This document shows positions 1 to 5,197 of a stretch of 7,808 nt of DNA, piece after piece (position 1 is the first letter of the stretch; each line of letters starts with the position of its first letter). A program made the translations under genes and the position numbers. A model generated the notes under the pieces. That model had not been told where the DNA came from and made no database searches. It saw nothing but the letters and a program-made list of their open reading frames with translations. This DNA comes from Chloroflexota bacterium (GTDB lineage Bacteria; Chloroflexota; Anaerolineae; B4-G1): contig DSAR01000078.1 of NCBI GenBank assembly GCA_011046405.1, positions 1 to 7,808 of the forward strand, read 5' to 3'.

Positions 1-55
1 GCATAAAACCCGCCCGGCGGGCATAAAACCCGCCCGGCGGGCATAAAACCCGCCG
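1..55 (-). terminator. Tandem 20-bp repeat forming serial terminator-like hairpins
   Basis: The unit GCATAAAACCCGCCCGGCGG occurs twice in full (1-20, 21-40) and once in part (41-55), and may continue past the window edge. Read on the minus strand, each full unit gives a short GC-rich inverted repeat (CCCGC/GCGGG) followed by TTTT, as in an intrinsic terminator. It lies directly after the TAG stop of the solute-binding protein gene, so it probably ends the leftward transporter operon. Neighbouring units can also pair with each other: CGGCGGG 35-41 with CCCGCCG 49-55, leaving a 7-nt loop. The T-run is only four bases and the single-unit loop is tight, so terminator strength is uncertain. The repetition itself is certain. 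Confidence 0.65.
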
Positions 56-58
56 CTA

Positions 59-1549
59 CTAGGGCGCGGCTTCTTCCAGGTACTCGTTGCAGTGTTCGAC
101 GGTCACGTCGAGTTGGGCCTGGGCGTCGGCGCTGCCCAGGACAGCCGTCAACATCTCCTCGATGCTTGCGCGGCACTCGTCGTACCCAGCTACAGGCGAC
201 TCGATGCCGTAGTCCATCGACATGAAGCCGAAGGCCTTTTCGTACGTGGGATGTTCGGCGAAGTAGTTGGACAACAACTCGGCCGCTGATGCGCGGGTGG
301 GGAAGTAGCCGGTGCTACTGGCCCACGTCTTTTGCTGCTCTGGCTCGCTCAACCACTTGAGAAACAGCCACGAGGCCAGTTGCTCTTCGGGCGTGCTCTC
401 GAAGATGGAGATACTGGCGCCATAGATGTTCATCCGGGGTTCGGGCGTGGTGTGAGGCAGCGGGTTGACGCTCCAGCTGAAGCCCGCGCCATCGTCCACT
501 GCGCTCTTGTAGTAGGGCAGGCCGGAGATGGAACTGACGGTGAACAGCGAGCGGCCGGCGCCGAAGTCGCTCTGGTCGCCGTAGCGTTCTGTCTGTTGCG
601 AGGCGCAGCCGCGCTCGACCAGATCCTTGAGGAACGTCAGGGCCTCGTAACCCTCCGGGCTGTTAAAGATGTAACCGGTGCCGTTTTCGTTGATGATGTT
701 GCCACCCCGGCTGAAGACGAAGGTCGCAAAACGGGAAGCGTCGATGGAGTAGACGTAGCCATAGCTTTGGCCCTCGCCAGTAGCCCCGGAGAAAGGCTGC
801 TCGGCCGCCGCGCAGGCCATTTCGGCGAACTCATCCCAGGTCTTGGGTGAGTCGGTGTAACCCAATTCACTTAGCCAATCCTCATTGTAGTACATAACCT
901 CCATTGACTTGTAGGGTGGCCAGCCGTAGCGGGCCTCGAACTGTGGCAGGTAGTCGGCGGCCAGGGCGATGGGGAAGAAATCGTCCAGTTCTTCCTTACT
1001 GTACCCCCACTTGGCGCTCTCGATGTAGGGATCCAGTGCGAGCAGCACGCCCTGTCCGGCGTAGGTCGCAGCCTGGTTTTGGTAGGCCACTGCCATGCTG
1101 GGGAGCTGCTTGGCCGGGATGCCGGCGACGATCTTCTGGTACAGTTCGTCGTAACTGCCCTGGTACTCTCCCTGTACCGTGATCCCCCACTCGTTGCTCC
1201 GGTTGAAATCGTCGATCAAGCTCAACATAAGCTCTTCTCGGGAGCCGGAGTGCTGGTACCAGAAGGTGACGATCTGTTCTCTGGGATCCAGGTTTTCCAA
1301 TTCCCCGTAGATTTCCACGTCGTAATCCAACGCCTCAGGTTCCGGGATTGGCTCCGGTTCCTCCGTTGCTTCATCCACCGGTTCCTCTGTTGCTTCATCC
1401 GCCGGTTCCTCTGTTGCTTCATCCGCCGGTTCCTCCACCGCTTCTCTTTCAGGGGCCTCGGTCTCTATTGGCGCTGGTCTGCACGAAGCGATGAAGGGAA
1501 CGATCAAGGCCAGCACGATCAATAATGTCATAAGCTTGCGTGTTTTCAT
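59..1549 (-). CDS. Sugar ABC transporter substrate-binding lipoprotein (family 1)
   Basis: This is the extracellular binding component of a carbohydrate ABC importer. It captures a sugar or glycerol-phosphate-like solute and delivers it to the two permeases encoded upstream. The 496-residue product begins with a basic N-terminus (MKTRK), a hydrophobic segment (residues 7-21) and a lipobox I-A-S-C, with Cys23 the expected lipidated residue. An acidic low-complexity linker (about 24-72, with three 8-residue PADEATEE-type repeats) precedes the globular domain, which starts near residue 77. The body has family-1 features: a 'VTFWYQHSG' first strand, 'LPSMAVAYQNQ', 'YNEDWLSELGY' and a TWDEFAE helix, resembling UgpB/MalE-like proteins. 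The ATG start has a strong ribosome site, GGGAGGAG (1557-1564), 7 nt away. It is the last gene of the leftward cluster, separated by a spacer with a probable promoter. The exact substrate cannot be told from sequence. Confidence 0.93.
   Translation of the reverse strand: MKTRKLMTLLIVLALIVPFIASCRPAPIETEAPEREAVEEPADEATEEPADEATEEPVDEATEEPEPIPEPEALDYDVEIYGELENLDPREQIVTFWYQHSGSREELMLSLIDDFNRSNEWGITVQGEYQGSYDELYQKIVAGIPAKQLPSMAVAYQNQAATYAGQGVLLALDPYIESAKWGYSKEELDDFFPIALAADYLPQFEARYGWPPYKSMEVMYYNEDWLSELGYTDSPKTWDEFAEMACAAAEQPFSGATGEGQSYGYVYSIDASRFATFVFSRGGNIINENGTGYIFNSPEGYEALTFLKDLVERGCASQQTERYGDQSDFGAGRSLFTVSSISGLPYYKSAVDDGAGFSWSVNPLPHTTPEPRMNIYGASISIFESTPEEQLASWLFLKWLSEPEQQKTWASSTGYFPTRASAAELLSNYFAEHPTYEKAFGFMSMDYGIESPVAGYDECRASIEEMLTAVLGSADAQAQLDVTVEHCNEYLEEAAP
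1358..1429 (-). repeat. 24-bp in-frame tandem repeat in the lipoprotein linker
   Basis: There are three 24-bp units. 1382-1405 and 1406-1429 are identical, and 1358-1381 differs at two bases. They encode PADEATEE, PADEATEE and PVDEATEE (residues 41-64). The repeat gives a flexible, negatively charged tether between the lipid-anchored Cys23 and the binding domain. Identity at synonymous sites suggests recent duplication, so copy number may vary between strains. Confidence 0.9.
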
Positions 1550-1588
1550 TTTCTATCTCCTCCCTAAGGTTTAACACGAATTTGACTC

Positions 1589-1604
1589 GAATACATGGTT
1601 ATTC
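1589..1604. promoter_or_regulatory. Possible operator: inverted repeat GAATA-N6-TATTC
   Basis: A 16-bp inverted repeat (GAATA 1589-1593, TATTC 1600-1604) overlaps the proposed -10 box of the binding-protein promoter. It is flanked by TGAC (1583-1586) and GTCA (1609-1612), extending the symmetry imperfectly. Position and symmetry would suit a repressor site, but short inverted repeats in AT-rich spacers arise by chance. No regulator gene is in the window to pair with it. Confidence 0.25.
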
Positions 1605-1625
1605 ATAGGTCAGGCTTTTTGTCAA
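1598..1625 (-). promoter_or_regulatory. Probable sigma70-type promoter of the binding-protein gene
   Basis: On the minus strand a perfect -35 box TTGACA (1620-1625) is followed after 16 nt by AATAAC (1598-1603), which matches TATAAT at 4 of 6 positions. Transcription would begin about 40-45 nt before the ATG at 1549. A separate promoter for the binding protein fits the common need for more binding protein than permease. The -10 box is weak, so expression may depend on an activator, or the gene may be read mainly from the upstream operon promoter. Confidence 0.45.
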
Positions 1626-1747
1626 CTTTTAACTATCACCCCCTAACCTGGACAAGCCAGAACCAAAAAGGAGCCATTGGTCGCCAAATTCTTGCTCGCT
1701 GTGCAAGGATCCTATTGGTTAGGCCTTATGCATCGGCGCGGACTTAC
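1626..1747. other. Spacer between MalG-type permease and binding-protein promoter
   Basis: This is the rest of the 198-nt gap downstream of the permease stop codon. I see no gene, no RNA gene and no convincing terminator. The only structure is a weak 4-bp hairpin (CTGG 1648-1651 with CCAG 1657-1660) and a long-range 7-bp complementarity (CCTAACC 1642-1648 with GGTTAGG 1717-1723). Read-through from the permeases into the binding-protein gene therefore seems possible. Confidence 0.5.
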
Positions 1748-3097
1748 TTATCCTTTGAGTCCGGTCGTCGCGATGCCCTCGGTGAATTGTTTCTGGGTCA
1801 AGAAGTACAAGAGCAAAATCGGGATGGTCGTAATCACCGAACCGGCCATGATGAGCTGTGTCTCGGCGCCGGCCTCCGAGATGAAACCGGTCAGCCCCAC
1901 GGTAATGGGGCGCCAATCGGCGCTGCTGGTGACGATCAGCGGCCACTGGAGCGAGTTCCAGGCCCAGATGCCGTTCAGGATGATGACGGTCATCAACGGG
2001 GCCTTGGAAATCGGCAGAACTACCTGGGTCAAGAAGCGCAGGTGACTGCAGCCGTCGATCAGGGCCGCGTCGAAAAGCTCCTGGGGAATCTGGGCGAAAA
2101 ACTGGCGCAGCAGGAAGACAGTGAAAGCATTGACCATAAAGGGGATCGTCAGGGCGGTCCAATTGTTGTACCAGGTGTTGGATATGCCCAATAATTCCTT
2201 GAAGAAATCTTCCAGCGCGATGACGATCAGGTAATTGGGGATCATCACCACGGTCCAGGGAATCATGTAGGTCGCGAGGTAGGTGATGAACAGGACATTC
2301 TTGCCCGGGAACTCCATGCGGGCGAAGGCGTAGGCGGCGAGAACGCCAGTGACGACGACGCCGGCGATGGTCAGCGCTGTGGTGATGATGCTGTTGCTTG
2401 TATATTTGGCGAAGTTGGCTTCATCCCAGGCTGTGATGTAGTTGCCGAAGAACATGTGCAGCCGGTTCCAGCTTTGCTCGATCACCAACTGCTCGGATGT
2501 GGCCTCGACGATCTTAAAATGGGGCCCCCAGCGACCGCGACCGACGCCGCCGTAATTGGGCCCACCCCATTCGCCCAATTGGATGCGGGTCGAGAATTGC
2601 TCGATGATGCGGGAGTCTACCGTCAGGATGAAGCGGTCGTAGTTCTGTCGTTCATCGTCGGTGGTATCGCTCGCCAGGATCAATACGTTGAAGGGGATCG
2701 AGGTATCCCTTTGTTCCAACTCCTGGGCTACGAAGGGCGAGACCTCGCGGATCGGGATCGAGGCTTCCATCAAGGGGCTGAAGGAGGACGCAACGCCGTG
2801 CCAATCCTCGGCCGGAGACAGGTCCACGGTCAATTTTTGGTCGGCGGGCAGGTCCACGTAGGGCGCTGGTGTCAGCCCGACGGGCCAGAATTTGCGTTGG
2901 CTGTGCTCGCCGTAGGTCTTGGAGGCCGTGAGCAGCATCCACACGAAGGGAAAGATGGCCACGATGGCGCCCACGGTGAGGATCAGATACAGTACGCCTC
3001 GTATCAACCTAGAGCTAATCCGGTAGACGCGAGTTTCTGTGCCCGATGTTGGCGATGTCGGCGTCGTCGTCGCTGTTGCCTGAGTCGTCTCAGCCAT
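1748..3097 (-). CDS. MalG-type carbohydrate ABC permease with large extracytoplasmic insertion
   Basis: This inner-membrane permease subunit pairs with the MalF-type subunit to form the translocation channel. The ATG at 3097 gives 449 residues. It is preferred over an in-frame ATG 24 nt upstream because AGAAGGGCGGG lies 6 nt before it, and it overlaps the upstream stop codon by 8 nt (translational coupling). A Thr/Ser-rich cytoplasmic tail (1-25) precedes the first membrane helix (about 34-56). An atypical segment of about 150 residues follows (about 65-215), before the family's usual 'NYITAW...NS' region (about 219-236). Further helices lie at about 237-258, 268-292, 315-332, 368-392 and 415-433. 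The EAA loop that docks on the ATPase is intact (ELFDAALIDG, about 340-349, then VVLPISKAPL). Family members are usually about 270-300 residues, so the insertion explains the extra length. No ATPase gene is adjacent, so a shared MalK/MsmX-like ATPase encoded elsewhere is likely. Confidence 0.92.
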   Translation of the reverse strand: MAETTQATATTTPTSPTSGTETRVYRISSRLIRGVLYLILTVGAIVAIFPFVWMLLTASKTYGEHSQRKFWPVGLTPAPYVDLPADQKLTVDLSPAEDWHGVASSFSPLMEASIPIREVSPFVAQELEQRDTSIPFNVLILASDTTDDERQNYDRFILTVDSRIIEQFSTRIQLGEWGGPNYGGVGRGRWGPHFKIVEATSEQLVIEQSWNRLHMFFGNYITAWDEANFAKYTSNSIITTALTIAGVVVTGVLAAYAFARMEFPGKNVLFITYLATYMIPWTVVMIPNYLIVIALEDFFKELLGISNTWYNNWTALTIPFMVNAFTVFLLRQFFAQIPQELFDAALIDGCSHLRFLTQVVLPISKAPLMTVIILNGIWAWNSLQWPLIVTSSADWRPITVGLTGFISEAGAETQLIMAGSVITTIPILLLYFLTQKQFTEGIATTGLKG

Positions 3098-4313
3098 AGA
3101 ATACCCGCCCTTCTGAAACACGGTTCTGGATCCAGGTCAAGGTCAGCATCACGCCGGTCAGGATGAAGGCCATAGCCGAGGCGTAGCCGAAGCGATGGCC
3201 CTCCCAGAAGTTCTTGAAGATGAGAATGCTGGCCGTCATCGTGGTGCCCTGGGGAAATCCCAGGGTGTGACCTGCGGTGATGACGTACACGTGGTTGAAG
3301 GCCCGGAAGGTGCCCAGGACACCCATCATCACCAGGAAGTAGGTGGTGGGAGAGACCAGGGGGATGGTGACGTGCCGGAGAAGGTCCCAGCGGCTGGCGC
3401 CGTCGATCTTGGCCGCCTCGTACATCTCTCGGGGGACGTTGCCCAACCCGGCCATATAGATGACGGTGTTGTAACCGACGTAGACCCAGACGTTGTAAAG
3501 GATGATCACGATCAGGGCCAGGCTTGGCCCACCGGCCCAGGCGGGCACGTCGATGCCGAGCCGGTTGCCGATCAGGACGTTGATTCCGGTCGGCTCGAAA
3601 ATCCATTGGGGCAGGCTCCCTTCCGCCACGCCCAGCGCGGCCAGGGCGACGTTGACGAACCCGCGTTTGGGATCGAAGATCGTCCGCCAGACGGCGGCCG
3701 AGGCCACGGTGACGGTGACGTAGGGTAGGAAGTATATGATACGCCACATCGCTTTGCCCCAGATGTTCTGGAATAGGATGTTGGCCAGCAGGAACGACAG
3801 GATGATCTGCAAGGGCACGGTGCCGGCCGAGTAGAAGAAGGTGACCGCCAATGATGAAAAGAGGTTTTTGTCGCCATTGGCGAGCATGTGGGGCCAGCCT
3901 AAGATCAGGGCCAACCCTCCGGTGATGAGCAGCAGGGCCGCCAACCCACGCCCGAGCAGAGATCGATTGGAGATTTCACTGTCGACGGAACGCCAGACCA
4001 TCCAGGCGGCAGCCAGGAGAACGAGCCCCCCCACGACCCACAGGACGTCGATCGGGCGACCCAGGGCCCTCAGATAATTGTCGAAACCGACGTAATCTCC
4101 CTGCTGGATACGCCACTTGTGCAGGCTGATGTAGAAAGCGTAACCCACCGGGAACAGGTTAAAGACGAGGAGGAGCAGGACGCCGGGGAGCAAGAAGAGA
4201 TACGCTTGCAGAGCCTCACGAATGCGGCGGCCTCGTCGCCCCGCGAAGATGCCTCGTTGGGTGATGGGCCGGATATGATTTTCTCGTGTTGTTATCGTCT
4301 CTCCATATGCCAT
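3090..4313 (-). CDS. MalF-type carbohydrate ABC permease with an extra helix pair
   Basis: This is the partner permease of the sugar importer, 407 residues from the ATG at 4313. The reading frame is open to 4508, but the extra stretch translates repeat-rich leader DNA downstream of a consensus promoter, so the shorter start is chosen even though its ribosome site is weak. A basic cytoplasmic tail (1-36) leads into helix 1 (about 37-60, FLLPGVLLLLVFNLFPVGYA). Two added hydrophobic segments (about 89-107 and 121-140) are then inserted before the conserved core helices (about 154-180, 191-212, 264-285, 322-345 and 376-395). The EAA motif (EMYEAAKIDGASRW, about 296-309, followed by VTIPLVSP) marks the ATPase contact. 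The 3' end overlaps the MalG-type gene by 8 nt (ATGGCTGA). It is the first gene of the leftward operon. Substrate unknown. Confidence 0.9.
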   Translation of the reverse strand: MAYGETITTRENHIRPITQRGIFAGRRGRRIREALQAYLFLLPGVLLLLVFNLFPVGYAFYISLHKWRIQQGDYVGFDNYLRALGRPIDVLWVVGGLVLLAAAWMVWRSVDSEISNRSLLGRGLAALLLITGGLALILGWPHMLANGDKNLFSSLAVTFFYSAGTVPLQIILSFLLANILFQNIWGKAMWRIIYFLPYVTVTVASAAVWRTIFDPKRGFVNVALAALGVAEGSLPQWIFEPTGINVLIGNRLGIDVPAWAGGPSLALIVIILYNVWVYVGYNTVIYMAGLGNVPREMYEAAKIDGASRWDLLRHVTIPLVSPTTYFLVMMGVLGTFRAFNHVYVITAGHTLGFPQGTTMTASILIFKNFWEGHRFGYASAMAFILTGVMLTLTWIQNRVSEGRVFYG

Positions 4314-4339
4314 AGCTTCATTACTCGATAGCTCTGGAT

Positions 4340-4433
4340 CACGAATTTGGCTTTCTAACTGTGAAAAAACATTCGTGAAATTCGACCATTCGTGTGATTC
4401 GTGGTATGAAATCAGGCTCTTGGCCACGAATGT
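4340..4433 (-). promoter_or_regulatory. Transporter leader RNA with competing CACGAAT/ATTCGTG hairpins
   Basis: In the leftward transcript the 5'-most segment (4424-4433) is complementary to two later segments. It can pair over 8 bp with 4397-4404, or over 9 bp with 4369-4377. The second pairing is followed at once by a run of T (4364-4369), like an intrinsic terminator, although the loop is 47 nt. A further copy at 4340-4346 can pair over 7 bp with 4371-4377. The choices are mutually exclusive, as in an attenuator. The simpler reading is a cluster of dispersed repeats in both orientations, and no leader peptide or known riboswitch fold was recognised. Confidence 0.3.
4386..4404 (-). repeat. 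Intact copy of a dispersed CACGAAT repeat
   Basis: The plus strand reads CCATTCGTGTGATTCGTGG. Its complement is two CACGAAT half-units separated by CA. Related half-units lie nearby at 4340-4346, 4371-4377 and 4425-4431, so 4340-4433 is a small cluster in both orientations. I recall similar ATTCGTG-type repeats as common non-coding sequence in several environmental phyla. That is memory, not a search result. Confidence 0.7.
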
Positions 4434-4479
4434 CGGGCAGCCGATCCATAGCAAGACATAAGCGGGCTGTGTGTTGAAG

Positions 4480-4508
4480 ATTATATGTCCATTGAGGCAG
4501 ACTGTCAA
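4480..4508 (-). promoter_or_regulatory. Perfect-consensus sigma70-type promoter of the transporter operon
   Basis: On the minus strand TTGACA (4503-4508) and TATAAT (4480-4485) are separated by exactly 17 nt, a full match to the housekeeping-sigma consensus. An A/T-rich stretch just upstream of the -35 box (about 4509-4521 on the plus strand) resembles an UP element. Transcription should start near 4473, leaving a leader of about 160 nt before the permease ATG at 4313. An inverted repeat ATTGA-N9-TCAAT (4491-4509) overlaps the -35 box and spacer and could be an operator. Confidence 0.8.
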
Positions 4509-4569
4509 TTTGATATTTTTTGGCTCTCTGGCAGTTCGCGTGCTCGGCTAGCAAGCGGTCAATTTTTCG

Positions 4570-4613
4570 CCACGAATCCTTCGATTACGCTCAGGACAGG
4601 TTGACACGAATGG
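4570..4613 (+). repeat. CACGAAT repeat interrupted by a second repeat-like element
   Basis: CCACGAAT (4570-4577) and CACGAATGG (4605-4613) match the two halves of the intact copy at 4386-4404 in the opposite orientation. Here they are split by 27 bp (4578-4604) in place of the CA spacer. The insert carries the core TTCGATTACGCTCAGGA, which resembles a widespread Chloroflexota-like intergenic repeat as I recall it. The arrangement suggests one short repeat inserted within another. Confidence 0.6.
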
Positions 4614-4628
4614 TCACTCATCTTTGGG

Positions 4629-4658
4629 TTTTTCGTGTTGATTCGTGCAATTTGTGGC
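4629..4658 (-). repeat. Third, degenerate CACGAAT-type repeat copy
   Basis: TTTCGTG (4631-4637), ATTCGTG (4641-4647) and ATTTGTGGC (4650-4658) form a degenerate run in the same orientation as the copy at 4386-4404. With the interrupted copy and the leader cluster, this makes three clusters within about 320 bp. The rest of 4509-4713 holds no credible gene or RNA. Confidence 0.55.
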
Positions 4659-4713
4659 TAATCTCTCACCGCGACCATGCGAAATCCCAAAGAACCCTCA
4701 TATTTCCCACCTG

Positions 4714-4742
4714 TTGGCAAAATTCTTGAAGGCAGATATAAT
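4714..4742 (+). promoter_or_regulatory. Sigma70-type promoter of the rightward purine-related operon
   Basis: TTGGCA (4714-4719, one mismatch from TTGACA) and a perfect TATAAT (4737-4742) are separated by exactly 17 nt. Transcription should start near 4749-4751, only a few bases before the GTG at 4754. It is the only strong promoter seen before the genes at 4754-7808 and lies about 205 bp from the divergent transporter promoter. Confidence 0.75.
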
Positions 4743-4753
4743 CCACCTAGGTC

Positions 4754-5197
4754 GTGGTGGGTAACACCGTATCGTCTCTGTTCAGGCATATCCAGGAGAG
4801 GTCCTTGTTTCGATTTCACGATAGGCAAAGTAACCGACGAGCGCTTAAGCTGATGCGCGTCTTGGCCGGACTAGCCTGGGGCTACACCCCTTACTGCTTC
4901 GCGTCCCTGGGCCTTGTCATCCCTGTCGCGCTCATGCTTCAACGGCGAGGGTTGGGGATGGCGGCCGTGTTGGGTGCGCTCGTTTTCCTGGCGCTCTATG
5001 GCGAGCTCTGGTTGCCCCAGTGGCGGGGAACCGACCACGACGGGCAGACGCTCAAGGTGATGACCTACAACATCCTGGGCTCGAACCGGGACTGGCCCGC
5101 CGTCAGCCGCTCGATTTTGGATTCTCAGGCGGACGTGGTATCATTGCAGGAACTGAACCGGGAAGAGGATAGAGGAGGAAAACAGCCCAATGACTGA
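4754..5197 (+). CDS. N-terminal fragment of an EEP-family membrane protein (likely truncated)
   Basis: The 147-residue product has two hydrophobic segments (about 36-62 and 68-88). A typical EEP (endonuclease/exonuclease/phosphatase) domain start follows: KVMTYNILGSN (101-111), with the conserved Asn, and ADVVSLQELN (126-135), with the metal-binding Glu. The frame then leaves the family (EDRGGKQPND) and stops at TGA, overlapping the next gene's start by 8 nt (ATGACTGA). Full members of this membrane-anchored type are typically over 300 residues and need later GDFN-like and SDH-like motifs, which are absent, so nuclease or phosphatase activity is not expected. It is probably a remnant of a deletion, possibly kept because its translation couples to the next gene. 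The start is uncertain: GTG 4754 would be nearly leaderless, and ATG 4853 gives a 114-residue form. An assembly join is also possible. Confidence 0.65.
   Translation: MVGNTVSSLFRHIQERSLFRFHDRQSNRRALKLMRVLAGLAWGYTPYCFASLGLVIPVALMLQRRGLGMAAVLGALVFLALYGELWLPQWRGTDHDGQTLKVMTYNILGSNRDWPAVSRSILDSQADVVSLQELNREEDRGGKQPND

Noticed and set aside
1..55. CRISPR array
   Set aside because: The 20-bp units are directly adjacent with no unique spacers, and each contains a hairpin with a T-run. This is a simple tandem repeat.
332..850. 172-residue open frame on the plus strand within the binding-protein gene
   Set aside because: It overlaps a well-supported lipoprotein gene on the other strand, lacks recognisable motifs and has no convincing ribosome site.
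1595..2194. Plus-strand open frame of 199 residues over the spacer and the MalG-type permease end
   Set aside because: Most of it is antisense to a conserved permease core, including the EAA loop, and its composition is shadow-like.
4314..4508. N-terminal extension of the MalF-type permease by 65 residues
   Set aside because: The extension would begin at the -35 box of a perfect promoter and translates the CACGAAT repeat cluster. It resembles no permease N-terminus, so the start at 4313 is preferred.
4509..4713. tRNA or small RNA gene in the divergent intergenic region
   Set aside because: I found no cloverleaf, TTCGANNC arm or terminator-flanked stable fold. The recognisable content is repeats.
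4520..4729. 69-residue plus-strand frame in the intergenic region
   Set aside because: It is made of repeat DNA (CACGAAT units and the 27-bp element) and has no ribosome site or recognisable product.
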